From NCBI GenBank assembly GCA_021613375.1, contig CM038706.1:25923366-25987365 (forward strand): a stretch of DNA of 64,000 nt. The letters run 5' to 3'. Made by a program: the position numbers and the translations under genes. Numbering within the stretch: position 1 is the first letter of the stretch; each line of letters begins with the position of its first letter. The stretch is from Megaleporinus macrocephalus (lineage: Eukaryota > Chordata > Actinopteri > Characiformes > Anostomidae). This document shows positions 38,601 through 44,440 of the stretch, piece after piece. The notes under the pieces were generated by a model. That model did not search any database and was not told the origin of the DNA. It worked only from the letters and a program-made list of their open reading frames with translations.

Positions 38601-40446
38601 AAAAAGCTGCAGCTCCTCCACACGGCACAAACACGCTCGGCAGAGCACAGCCCAAACGTGAACGTGTTGAAATCTGACTAATACCCCAAAACAGCAATAA
38701 CTAGAGTGTGCAGCAAGCTCAGTACTGAGATACACATATAGACTGAGATATATTAATATAGATCCAACTGTATCCGTTCTGTCCTGCTGCGTCTCCTCAA
38801 TCAGTACCATTATATCCATTATATGTTAAGACGCTGTTGGGGCGGCTGAGAGGCTATAGATGATGCGGAGTGCTGCACTGCTGGAGTGAGAAGCAGCTTA
38901 ATAAAGGTGCTAAATCTGACACGCAGTGCGTAAACATTCACACTACAGAAGTTGATTCAGCAATCAGTTAAGAAAAGAGTGATTTAGGACACTGTGGTCA
39001 GTTTCCCAGAGTTAATACTACTCATCTGTTATTGTATTATTTCATATAGGAGATAAAGACTACAGCCACTGTTTTAAATGGTAATATTCTGTTGATCTGT
39101 TAATTTCTGCTAAATGAACTAATATATTCCTGATTTTGGAACAGTCCAAAAAACATAAGTGTCTTCATTTTTGTGTCTGTGCTCAGCAGCTGCTTTTTTT
39201 CTTGTGTAAACCTTTTATTATCATCAAGTGTATCAATAGTAATACTCCAAAACTGCTTCTGAATATTTTTGCCCTCTTCTGTAAAGCTATTCTTTCTGAG
39301 ATATGTGTTTATCAGGACAGTACTGATATAATAAGTAAAGCAAGTAGTATGCTTTGTAACAAAATCTAAAAAGAAATTAACAATTATGTAATAAACTATT
39401 ATGAATAGGAGGAATGCATTGATATTCAAATCAATACAACACTAAAAACCTTTCTATATAATTACTTCTAAATACAAAATAATAGTTCCCTAATGTAATA
39501 TATAGAGTCACTAATAGATCTCCTAATAAAAAGAGATATAACAGACTCAATTAATAATTAATATATGATGCAATCAAGAGCTACAGTATAATCATAAATA
39601 ATTTTAATATAATAGTTCTCGAATATAATAAACTAATAGAGGCCTATTATAATAAATAAATACATTAGTAATAAGTAGGCTAATAAAGAAAGGGGCGTAT
39701 AGATCTGCAGTATAAATCTAATGAATAAAACACTGGAACTCTATTAGGAATATTAGAAATAATGACAGCCCTAACAAAGGTCTTGTATGGGGCTGTAAAG
39801 CAGTGCTGGTGCTGTGACCGACTCATGTATTGATCAGTCTTACCTTGAGGATGTTCGGGTGCTGCAGTCTCTCCATCAGCGCCATCTCCTTCACCAGTTT
39901 AACCGAGGCCAGTCTGTAACAGTCTCCCGCGGAGCCGTACTTCCTCACGCACTCCTCCATGTCGTGCCCGCCGAAGTCCACCGATTTGAGGGCCACGGCG
40001 AAGCTGCTGTTCAGCGCGGCGCGGTAAACGGCCTTGGTGTATCCGGAGCCCACGAAGCGGACGTCGCTCGCTGCGTCCATGCTGCTGCAGCCCAGCTGCC
40101 GCGCACCGCCGTGCTCGCGCTCCTCCTCCTGCGCGCGCTGCAGGTCCATGAGGCGCCTGCGCTCGAGCGGCCGCGCACCGCGCTCGGGGAACGGCCCGTA
40201 GCGGAGAGCCTCGCGCAGCCGCGCGCGGATCTGCAGCCGTAAGGAGCGGAGGAGCGCGTGTCCGCTGGTGGCCGCGGCGGTGGTGGGATCGAGACTCGCC
40301 TCGAGCTGCTGCTGCTGCTGCTGCTGTTGTTGTTTTCCGAGCTGCTGCTGCTGCTCGAACGCTGGTACGGACAGCAGATTGAACAGCGTCCCGAGGAAGA
40401 AGGAGAGACAGAAACCGGCCGCTACGACGACCTTCCGCCGCTTCAT
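713..40446 (-). CDS. pkdcc: Protein kinase domain-containing, cytoplasmic (PKDCC/VLK), six coding exons, 3' end outside window
   Basis: Joined coding exons, in transcript order, are 40446-39844, 23597-23475, 15876-15608, 15102-15023, 13654-13547 and 886-713. Their lengths are 603, 123, 269, 80, 108 and 174 nt, every intron is GT-AG, and the reading frame is kept across all joins, giving 452 full residues plus one base. The product matches the PKDCC/VLK family end to end: N-terminal signal anchor, low-complexity linker, atypical kinase fold, and a Cys-containing C-terminal segment. Known family members are about 490 residues, so about 25 C-terminal residues are missing; they belong to a last exon left of position 1. 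In this family the kinase acts in the Golgi and outside the cell, phosphorylating secreted and extracellular-matrix proteins on tyrosine, and mouse mutants have skeletal, lung and palate defects (established knowledge). Teleosts have a and b copies; I cannot say which this is. Confidence 0.93.
1100..1230. repeat. Dispersed repeat, copy 1 (pair with 46085-46335)
   Basis: The pattern 'cacctatttagcctactggagtttagcc' type sequence, a cattcacac/cactcacatt motif and a terminal 'aaaggtatagtaac' recur at 46085-46335 with similar order and spacing. The family is not named; it resembles short non-autonomous elements seen widely in fish. Confidence 0.45.
1404..1428 (+). repeat. (AAAAC)n microsatellite
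   Basis: About five tandem copies of a 5-bp AAAAC unit. Confidence 0.85.
2240..5990 (+). repeat. 19-bp minisatellite/satellite array with higher-order structure
   Basis: Nearly 200 tandem copies of CTCCCTCTATCTCAGCTAA and close variants (TCTCTGCTAA, ATATCAGCTAA, TCTCTGTTAA, and an 18-bp CCCCTCCATCTC form). Both ends decay gradually (2240-2290 and 5700-5990). Distinct variant strings recur at fixed long offsets: a run at 2902 recurs at 3734 and at about 4963, and the rare string starting ACTGCCCTCCTTCACTGC at 4411 recurs at 5640. The array therefore grew by kilobase-scale duplications as well as unit by unit. It lies wholly inside pkdcc intron 5. One strand is pyrimidine-rich. Confidence 0.97.
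6000..8740. other. Intronic sequence without recognised features
   Basis: AT-rich intron 5 sequence. Short open frames on both strands show no family resemblance or flanking splice logic. I see no RNA gene or clear mobile element. Confidence 0.5.
8745..9390 (+). repeat. Pyrimidine (CTCTCT/CACTCTGTC)n low-complexity tract
   Basis: Tandem CTCTCTCTCACTCTGTC-like units, regular at 8755-9030, then degenerating into mixed CT-rich sequence. The long open frames across it (Ser/Leu or Arg/Glu repeats) are artefacts of composition. Confidence 0.95.
9703..9743 (+). repeat. (AG)n microsatellite
   Basis: About 20 uninterrupted AG dinucleotides within intron 5. Confidence 0.95.
10372..10470 (+). repeat. 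Short LINE/SINE-tail-like repeat
   Basis: Repeated CAGAAT followed by CTTTATTTGCCAAGTATG and ACACATACAAGAA resembles the 3' tail of a retroposon common in fish genomes. The family is not certain. Confidence 0.5.
11288..11440 (+). repeat. Purine-rich (GA/AAAG) low-complexity stretch
   Basis: Imperfect GAGA/GAAAG runs with no coding content. Confidence 0.7.
11925..12160 (-). repeat. Dispersed repeat family A, inverted copy
   Basis: On the minus strand this carries the order: AAGTTTCTCCAAAATAGTAA, TTTACAGGAGAGACC, a CAATG-AAGT-AATG segment, GAGCATTTCTATTGGTC, TTCAAATGATGTAGA. The same order is found on the plus strand at 27419-27700. Weaker pieces occur at 35835-36010, 44345-44390 and 48885-48990. 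It is probably an old non-autonomous element. Confidence 0.65.
13454..13520 (+). repeat. TG / poly-G / TGG low-complexity tract next to exon 5
   Basis: TGTGTATGTATGTG runs, then about 14 Gs, then (TGG)n, about 30 bp inside intron 5 from the exon 5 donor. On the transcribed (minus) strand it is C-rich/CA-rich. Confidence 0.9.
13547..13654 (-). CDS. pkdcc: pkdcc coding exon 5: C-lobe end
   Basis: This 108-nt exon was recovered by homology. It encodes Gly 359 (split) and residues 360-394, beginning [17 protein letters not shown] and continuing through YRSGQYL. PKDCC orthologues have the same WG-DETL-LE-AL and YRSGQYL pattern. The acceptor is TTTTAG before 13654 and the donor is GTACAC starting at 13546; both introns are phase 1. 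NDT at 387-389 is a possible glycosylation site. The end (NDTQTHKT) diverges from mammals, where this segment is known to vary. A TG/poly-G low-complexity tract begins 30 bp into the downstream intron. Confidence 0.92.
13655..15022 (-). other. pkdcc: pkdcc intron 4 (1.37 kb)
   Basis: A phase-1 intron between exons 4 and 5. Apart from an (AG)n microsatellite at 13833-13866 I see no mobile element or other gene in it. Confidence 0.85.
13833..13866 (+). repeat. (AG)n microsatellite
   Basis: About 13 AG dinucleotides followed by imperfect AGATAG units. Confidence 0.9.
15023..15102 (-). CDS. pkdcc: pkdcc coding exon 4: C-lobe
   Basis: This is an 80-nt exon, too short for simple ORF detection, found by continuing the conserved protein after NLYNAYR. 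It encodes the last base of Arg 332, then [20 protein letters not shown] (333-352) and KIVNST (353-358), plus the first base of Gly 359. The acceptor GTAG precedes 15102 and the donor GTCAGC begins at 15022. Asn 356 lies in an NST sequon. The match to PKDCC ([21 protein letters not shown]) is near exact and the phase (2 in, 1 out) agrees with both neighbours. Confidence 0.93.
15103..15607 (-). other. pkdcc: pkdcc intron 3 (505 bp)
   Basis: A short phase-2 intron with no other features recognised. Confidence 0.9.
15608..15876 (-). CDS. pkdcc: pkdcc coding exon 3: catalytic and metal-binding loops
   Basis: The exon is 269 nt and encodes residues 243-331 plus two bases of codon 332. It begins [19 protein letters not shown] and ends [10 protein letters not shown]. 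It holds the atypical catalytic loop LLDFRPRQF (264-272, Asp 266) in place of the usual HRD, and DLDD (283-286) in place of DFG; this divergence from canonical kinases is a hallmark of the family. Cys 294, 300, 313 and 318 and the sequon at Asn 308 fit a secreted, disulfide-bonded, glycosylated protein. The acceptor is TCCTGCAG before 15876 and the donor is GTGAGC at 15607. The codon for Arg 332 is split AG|G across intron 3. Confidence 0.95.
16738..17045. mobile_element. Palindromic MITE, copy 1
   Basis: Two arms face each other. 16815-16862 contains GGTTCTGTAGATTGATGGAG, then AATGT and TATGGTTCTATATAG. 16921-16973 is its near inverse complement (ATAGAACCATATACAACACA, then TTCTCCAACAATCTGAAGAACC). 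Outer ends carry AAGGGTTCTTTAG and AAGGGTTCAGAACCCTT. Such hairpin-like, gene-less elements are typical MITEs. Related copies lie at about 47040-47300 and 55310-55630. Confidence 0.75.
17914..17936 (+). repeat. (AAAT)n microsatellite
   Basis: About five AAAT units within intron 2. Confidence 0.85.
20390..22110 (+). repeat. 24-bp minisatellite derived from a transposon terminus
   Basis: About 70 tandem copies of a 24/25-bp unit with core AAACGTTTGACTGGTAGTG. Variants differ at TTTG[A/G/T]CTGG and in the linker (GTGATC, GTGTAC or GTGTATC). From about 21163 every unit is exactly 24 bp, so both strands stay open for more than 320 codons (eight-residue repeats such as SNVLDHYQ on the minus strand); this is a by-product of unit length, not a gene. 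The core, read inversely as CACTACCAGTCAAACGTTT, closely resembles the terminal inverted repeat of Tc1-like elements common in fish, so the array probably arose by amplifying a transposon end. Confidence 0.95.
22908..22974 (+). repeat. (TATC)n/(TA)n microsatellite
   Basis: TATC tetranucleotides followed by ATATCT and TA dinucleotide runs. Confidence 0.92.
23475..23597 (-). CDS. pkdcc: pkdcc coding exon 2: kinase N-lobe/hinge
   Basis: The exon is 123 nt and encodes residues 202-242, from [11 protein letters not shown] through [15 protein letters not shown] to PWEERFR. This is the conserved PKDCC strand around the hinge (TELGSP equivalent). The acceptor is CAG just before 23597 and the donor is GTGAGT starting at 23474; both flanking introns are phase 0. 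The acceptor's polypyrimidine tract is a (CT)n microsatellite at 23601-23655. Open reading frames that run through this microsatellite into the exon give an artificial Ser-Leu repeat N-terminus, which is intron, not protein. Confidence 0.94.
23601..23655 (+). repeat. (AG)n microsatellite serving as exon 2 polypyrimidine tract
   Basis: On the minus strand this reads (CT)n then CTTT repeats and CTCTCGCAG, ending four bases from exon 2. It is therefore the splice acceptor's pyrimidine tract. Confidence 0.95.
24765..24880 (-). repeat. Fragment of the unnamed fish repeat seen at 10.0-11.6 kb
   Basis: Contains CAGTCTGTAATTGTAGAACT, GCAAAGTACACCTCTATAGT and GGTGGAGCTGATAAAATAGA, a segment I recognise as part of the same widely dispersed fish element as the 10.0-11.6 kb pieces. 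Confidence 0.5.
27190..27405 (+). repeat. Dispersed repeat family B, copy 1
   Basis: Shares the order 'acATGGCAAAA', 'ggtacacaatat', 'ttagtcatcggatc', 'agttaagcaggactgattttgc' with 31382-31700 and more weakly with 37260-37625. No coding capacity. Confidence 0.55.
27419..27700 (+). repeat. Dispersed repeat family A, direct copy
   Basis: Best-preserved copy in the window. It carries AACAAGTTTCTTCAAAATTG, TCAGGAGAGACCAAAAACTT, CACTTCTATTGGTCATCATG and TTCAAATGATGTAGAAAAC. The inverted copy is at 11925-12160. The short open frame here is part of the repeat. Confidence 0.65.
27985..28205 (+). repeat. Dispersed repeat family C, copy 1
   Basis: About 220 bp with 70-80% identity by eye to 29410-29635. 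Shared landmarks are TGCACAATTTCTA, TGGGTCATAATTTA / TGGGCCATAATTTA, GGCTGTATTTT, TAATTGTGCATTAAA / TAATTGTACATTAAA, GTAGA, TTCTCCATTT-like and CCAGTTAAAG / CTAGTTAAAG. Confidence 0.7.
28310..28770. other. GC- and CpG-richer block in intron 1, unexplained
   Basis: Contrasts with its AT-rich flanks and contains a small perfect hairpin (GCACGAT/ATCGTGC, 28623-28640). Open frames on both strands show no family. It could be a regulatory element or an old repeat. Confidence 0.3.
29410..29635 (+). repeat. Dispersed repeat family C, copy 2
   Basis: Direct-orientation partner of 27985-28205, 1.4 kb away in the same intron; same landmarks in the same order. Confidence 0.7.
31382..31700 (+). repeat. 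Dispersed repeat family B, copy 2
   Basis: Begins GGTGGACGATATGGCAAAAA and continues with TATTGCGATAC, ATGATACACAATATA and CCAGTTAAACAGAATTAATT. Related to 27190-27405. The GATATGG-CGATA type start is typical of an old fish interspersed repeat. Confidence 0.55.
33460..33765 (+). repeat. Dispersed repeat family D, copy 1
   Basis: Shares TCTGAAATTTTCATAAATAT, TTCAAAGAT and CAAATTGTTACACTGGCAAT with the segment at 59140-59260; see the 58942-59317 element. Confidence 0.5.
35835..36010 (-). repeat. Dispersed repeat family A, degraded inverted copy
   Basis: CAGCTGCTTTACATTCTGTG, GGACCAATAGAAATGCTTC and TCTCATGTAAAGTTAAACTT follow the order of the copy at 11990-12150. Confidence 0.5.
37260..37625 (-). 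repeat. Dispersed repeat family B, degraded inverted-like copy
   Basis: Contains TTAAGTCCAATTAAACAGGT, GTTTATCACAATAACAATAA and a terminal CCACCCCTAGTTT. It resembles the family B elements but is strongly decayed. Confidence 0.35.
37630..39780. other. Distal intron 1, nothing recognised
   Basis: AT-rich intron sequence. 39155-39310 has a very weak family A resemblance. No exon, RNA gene or intact element is seen. Confidence 0.5.
39844..40446 (-). CDS. pkdcc: pkdcc coding exon 1: signal anchor, poly-Q linker, N-lobe of kinase
   Basis: This exon encodes residues 1-201 and starts at ATG 40446-40444, with AAG before it (A at -3), a good initiation context. The first residues, [19 protein letters not shown], match the conserved start of PKDCC and form a signal peptide or anchor (hydrophobic about 6-27). 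Residues 31-48 are a Gln-rich insert with runs of four and nine Q. The linker to about 115 is Arg/Glu-rich. The kinase N-lobe begins with [12 protein letters not shown] (131-142), a glycine-loop equivalent, followed by VALK with the ATP-binding Lys at 154. N146 sits in an N-glycosylation sequon. [16 protein letters not shown] (186-201) is the helix C region. The exon ends on a complete Lys codon at a GTAAGA donor (39843-39838), so intron 1 is phase 0. The exon is very GC- and CpG-rich, unlike its surroundings, as expected for an exon inside a CpG island. Confidence 0.95.
40295..40362 (+). repeat. CTG/CAG-rich trinucleotide repeat in pkdcc exon 1
   Basis: CTG runs (GTT-interrupted) on the plus strand, CAG/CAA on the coding strand. 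They encode the two Gln runs at residues 32-35 and 39-47. Confidence 0.9.
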
Positions 40447-40667
40447 CTTGGCGGATACGATGGTTGTGAAAAAGAAGTGATCTATGTTTTCCTCTCCAGC
40501 ACCTCGCGGTCTAATGTAACGGCACCGGTCGTGCTCGCGTCTTCATCGCCGCTCTGTGGGATTTCGAGATCCACCCCATTTGAAGGACTGACTGCGGGTG
40601 ACACTTGGCTTGTAACGGCTCCGCGCCGCTCTGTGTTTTTTTTCTTTCTCCACCCGTATTCATACAA

Positions 40668-40682
40668 GCCCCGCCCCATTGG
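40668..40682 (-). promoter_or_regulatory. Adjacent CCAAT box and GC box
   Basis: The minus strand reads CCAATGGGGCGGGGC, an NF-Y site fused to an Sp1/KLF site, about 225 bp upstream of the ATG and in the gene's own orientation. Confidence 0.7.
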
Positions 40683-40710
40683 AGCTGAGCTTTCTCCTGC
40701 ACGCGCTGGG

Positions 40711-40780
40711 ATTGGCTAGTAATTCATATTGACAAGCAGCGCTATTGGCAGTCAATCGCAGCCCAGCAATGGGCGGGGCT
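40711..40780. promoter_or_regulatory. Two further CCAAT boxes and a GC box
   Basis: ATTGG at 40711-40715 and at 40744-40748 (33 bp apart) and GGGCGGGGCT at 40771-40780. Multiple CCAAT boxes about three helical turns apart are typical of NF-Y promoters. Confidence 0.6.
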
Positions 40781-40834
40781 TAGTCTCTATACGGGTGGGG
40801 AAAGGAAAGAATACAGGTGGAGAAAAGCTAAGGG

Positions 40835-40842
40835 TGACGTCA
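40835..40842. promoter_or_regulatory. Consensus CRE
   Basis: Perfect palindromic TGACGTCA, the full CREB/ATF site, about 390 bp upstream of the ATG. Confidence 0.65.
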
Positions 40843-40886
40843 GAGTGAGTGGCGGTTGACTCGCTTGTGAGCTGAGCTGTGCGGGA

Positions 40887-40907
40887 ACTACATTACCCGG
40901 CGTGCCT
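40887..40907 (+). promoter_or_regulatory. ZNF143/THAP11-type site
   Basis: ACTACATTACCCGGCGTGC followed by CT agrees at about 17 of 21 positions with the ACTACAATTCCCAGCATGC-type motif bound by ZNF143/THAP11 at CpG-island promoters. Confidence 0.6.
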
Positions 40908-40920
40908 CGCGCTGTGAGGT

Positions 40921-42048
40921 GAAACGCAGCAGCTGCAACCAGGGGAATCGTTTCGAGCTAGGTTATATTTCTCTATGATGGTTTCAAAATTAAACAACAA
41001 AGGTGGTTTTGTCTTCACGCCCTATAAAATTAATTTTCGGGCTTGTCTCTATTAGGGTGTTACTAAATATTCTTGTAGCCTTAAGCCCTGCTCCGTATCT
41101 TGGTCTGTATATTGTCTACATTAAACGTTATTTGGTAGTACTGTTGCCGAACGAGCACAGTTAGAGATAAAAACCGGTTTTATTTTACATTAAATCCGCC
41201 GTTACGGATTGTCACAGTTACTCAGGCTGTATGTTGTAATGCAGCGTTGCGGATAGGTAAATGAGGCTGAAGGCTATATGATAGCGCACTGTGATATAAT
41301 CGATTCCTCCTAAACTTTAATAGATACTGAAACGCTGTCGAGCATCTCGTCCGCTCCGCTGGATCTGCTGTTCTTTTAAGCTGATCGGGCAGTCTGTTCC
41401 GTGTTGAGCCTTTCTGCCTTTTGGAAAGCAAAATGTCTATAATTACGTCTCTGGGGTCGTACAAGTAAAAAACTCAATTAAAAACAGACCTGGCGAGGTT
41501 CGGTTGGGGGTGGGGGTTGGCAGGGGGTGTAATTAAATAATGGCATGACGGGCTTAAGCTTTGTTCGACTCTGAGGAGGTGAAGCTGGGGTAGTCACCGC
41601 AATTAATACGTCCGAAATAAAACTACTGTTTCTTTATTGCAAAGACAACAAATACACATAAATTATGCTTCGTTGTATAGCGTGTAAAATGTAACGTTAA
41701 TTTGAACTTAAATGGTTGATGAGATAAATAAATACACGGTGTGGATGTGAATGAGGTATTAATGTAAAGTTAATGAACCTGTGTGGTGACTGATAAGTGA
41801 GAGAGGGGTATTGTGCTGTTATACGGACTAATGAGGCTGCAGGGTAAACACGACAGCTTCTTATTCACTCCCATTACAGTGTACAGGACAGCGACACAGA
41901 TCATTACTTTAAAGATGATCAGCATAAGATGATTAGTATTCAAAATAAATATTTAATGATGGGTTGCTGTAGTATAATGTCTGCATTGATTCGTTTTACT
42001 CTATTTGTAACTCTCTAAGTATCTATATATGTAGTACATTTTACACAC
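40921..42048. other. Upstream region, nothing recognised
   Basis: AT-rich sequence upstream of pkdcc with no exon of a divergent gene that I can identify and no clear mobile element. Confidence 0.5.
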
Positions 42049-42102
<54 letters not shown>

Positions 42103-42124
42103 ATCTATCTATCTATCTATCTAT
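42049..42124 (+). repeat. (TATC)n microsatellite
   Basis: About 18 TATC (GATA on the other strand) units with one TATATC interruption. Confidence 0.97.
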
Positions 42125-42293
42125 GCTTAGTTCATAACCTCTTAACTGTGGATATTATATTATATTATATTATTACTTAATATTAATGTTTTAAATAATT
42201 GTTTTATTAATCCTCCGTAACAAATTATTATTAGGCTATAATATGTATAACACATATCATGAAGAAATAGATGAGATGTGTAGCTCCCGGCAC

Positions 42294-42304
42294 TGTAGTA
42301 GTAG

Positions 42305-42336
<32 letters not shown>

Positions 42337-42350
42337 ATAATAATAATAAT
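42294..42350 (+). repeat. (TAG/TAA)n trinucleotide microsatellite
   Basis: Four TAG then about 15 TAA units with one ACA interruption. A poly-Leu open frame across it is not a gene. Confidence 0.95.
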
Positions 42351-42770
42351 ACGCATAAAATAGATAATTTAACTGCTGTTTTATTCATTACGGACAAATA
42401 AATAATAAATAAAAAAATAAATCCAAACAGTACAGCTAGTCTTTTTTTTATCAGCACAGCAACGAACATAAAGCAGAACGAAAAGCTTTCAAATACAGTT
42501 GTTATGCAGGTCCAGGGTCTATCTTTCTTTATGTCTGAGCAGCAGATGCTATATCCTCGTTTCTGTGTTCCAGTTTCAGAACATTTTCTGTCGCACGTGT
42601 GAGGAGCTCGTGTCTGTTGAGATGTTAGTTTAGGTAATGGGATGATATGCATGAGAATTGAGTGTAAGCGGACAGACAGTGTTATCAGCAGAGATAGTAA
42701 AGCTCATTTAGCTCGCGGAGGTGTGAGCACGAGCCGCAAACATGTCCTTAACGCACAGTGAGCGAAAGAC

Positions 42771-42985
42771 CCTCAGCAGCGTTTACTACAGTACAGCTTC
42801 GCCCTCAGCAGCGTTTACTCCAGTACTGCTTCACCCTCAGCAGCGTTTACTCCAGTACTGCTTCGCCCTCAGCAGCGTTTACTCCAGTACAGCTTCACCC
42901 TCAGCAGCGTTTACTCCAGTACAGCTTCACCCTCAGCAGCGTTTACTCCAGTACAGCTTCACCCTCAGCAGCGCGCCGCGGCTTC
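42771..42985 (+). repeat. 32-bp minisatellite upstream of pkdcc
   Basis: About six and a half copies of a 32-bp unit built around CAGCAGCGTTTACTCCAGTA followed by CAGCTTC[A/G]CCCT. Copies are almost identical, with C/T, A/C and A/G variants, so the array is recent. Both plus-strand open frames across it are repeats, not proteins. Confidence 0.95.
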
Positions 42986-43060
42986 TCTGCCCTCAGCAGA
43001 CCCAGCCTAAAGCCCCCGACAAGCACTGCAGCGTTTCACCGATAAAGTGAGCTGTAGAGA

Positions 43061-43075
43061 TGTGTGTGTGTGTGT

Positions 43076-43121
<46 letters not shown>
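43061..43121 (+). repeat. (TG)n microsatellite
   Basis: About 30 TG units with one TC interruption. Confidence 0.97.
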
Positions 43122-43122
<1 letters not shown>

Positions 43123-43299
43123 CCTCGTGGCGGCTCGGCTCGAAGAACTCTTTCGTGTTTCCTCCGGGGCTGGTCAGCAGTGGGCTCGCCTCGGGGGACC
43201 TCACAGGCACTAATCCCATTTAAAGAAGTTCATTAGCTGAGGGAGGAGGGGGGCTTTCCCCTGGACAATGCTGGAAACCTCTGTGTTGTTAAACCTGTG

Positions 43300-43610
43300 T
43301 TCTTAAAGCTCGGGGTCGCCATTGACATGTAGGCCCACGTTTCCATGTGAATTCAGTCGGCGGAGCGGAGGATTATGGGTCTGCGACCCACCTTGGCGTA
43401 ACAGGGGGGTTAATCCCTTTCTGTTCTCTTCTCCGTGGGCGTTAATTATACTCCGCAGGTAGCCGCATTCATTCAGTTGAGTGGGGGGGGGGTCGGGGGC
43501 GGGGGTCTGTTCATTACTGTAAGAAATGCATTGCATTTGAGCCAGAGGCGCTGATAAAAGACCTGTCAATCAATCAGTGCTGCAAAGACAGACCGGCCAT
43601 AGAGGTTCTG
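43300..43610. promoter_or_regulatory. Candidate enhancer-like block
   Basis: A GC-richer island with several homeodomain-type sites: GGATTA at 43370-43375 and TAATCC at 43411-43416 (opposed, OTX/PITX/GSC type), and TGTCAATCAATCAG at 43564-43577 (overlapping PBX/MEIS type). There is no coding frame with family resemblance. Conservation cannot be tested here, so function is a hypothesis. Confidence 0.3.
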
Positions 43611-44440
43611 CTGGTTTACTTACATGGAGTCAAATGTTCATTAAGCTTTATTGCTGTTTTTAAAGATGTGTTTATTACGGTGATATTTATGTTTATTAAG
43701 ACGTAATGAAGACTGTTGAGCTGTATTAATGTTTTTTTATTAATGTATATTTATTTAATGTTCATTAAGATGTATTTAAGTTCGTTACTCTCTATTATTG
43801 TTTATTTTTTTAAGATGTCACCAAACTAATCAAGCCGTATTAATTTTTACTGTAATCATGTTTATTAATGTTTGGTAAGCTATATTATTGTTGCTATGTA
43901 TTCATTTTTATTGAGCTGCATTCATGAATATTGATATGTATTAATACTTATTATGTATTAATGATTAATGATAAATGATAAATAGGAATTAAGCTTATTA
44001 AGCTGTATTAATGTATATTATGATGAATTGTCATTTATTAAGAAGTATTTATGTTTATTGAGATGTTTTAATATTTAGTAAGCTTTACTAATGTTGATTC
44101 AGATATATTTATGGAGTGTTTTTAGGCATGAGCAATCTCGCTCATGGAATCACCAGATAATATATAAGATAACTAACTATATCACCATCAGACAGATTTT
44201 TAAAAAGATTTTGTTTCTTTTTCAGACCACTATTTCCTGATGTATCTAATTCTAATCAATATTAGCGTTACAGAGAAACATGAATATTTGATTTGTCATT
44301 TAATCAATAATAAAAGCGCTCAAGTAGGAATTATTAATGATTTAAAATATACTAACATACTCTCCTGTAAAGTTACTATTTTGGAGATTCCCTCAACACT
44401 GTTCATAAGGACAAGAAAGTAATGCATCTGGCTATCTATA

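Larger units (their letters stand above)
23598..39843 (-). other. pkdcc: pkdcc intron 1 (16.2 kb)
   Basis: A phase-0 intron after the first coding exon. It contains several old dispersed repeats (27.2-29.6, 31.4, 33.5, 35.8 and 37.3 kb) and GC-richer blocks at 24070-24500, 28310-28770, 30370-30760, 32200-32720 and 34240-35050. None of these blocks encodes a recognisable exon. The first intron of a developmental gene is a usual place for enhancers, so these blocks are candidates by position and composition only. Confidence 0.75.
40447..40920 (-). promoter_or_regulatory. pkdcc: pkdcc CpG-island promoter and 5' untranslated region
   Basis: GC-rich sequence immediately upstream of the start codon, continuous with the CpG-rich first exon (from about 39880) and ending abruptly at about 40920. 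It contains GC boxes at 40668-40677 and 40771-40780, ATTGG/CCAAT boxes at 40678-40682, 40711-40715 and 40744-40748, a CRE at 40835-40842 and a ZNF143-like site at 40887-40907. No convincing TATA box was identified. The transcription start is probably between 40480 and 40700. Motif-based; promoter activity is inferred. Confidence 0.75.

Noticed and set aside
39814..40242. 142-codon plus-strand frame opposite pkdcc exon 1
   Set aside because: Antisense shadow of a GC-rich real exon; no family resemblance.
42257..42652. 131-codon minus-strand frame with a poly-Leu run
   Set aside because: The Leu run is the (TAA)n microsatellite read on the other strand; the remainder has no resemblance to known proteins.
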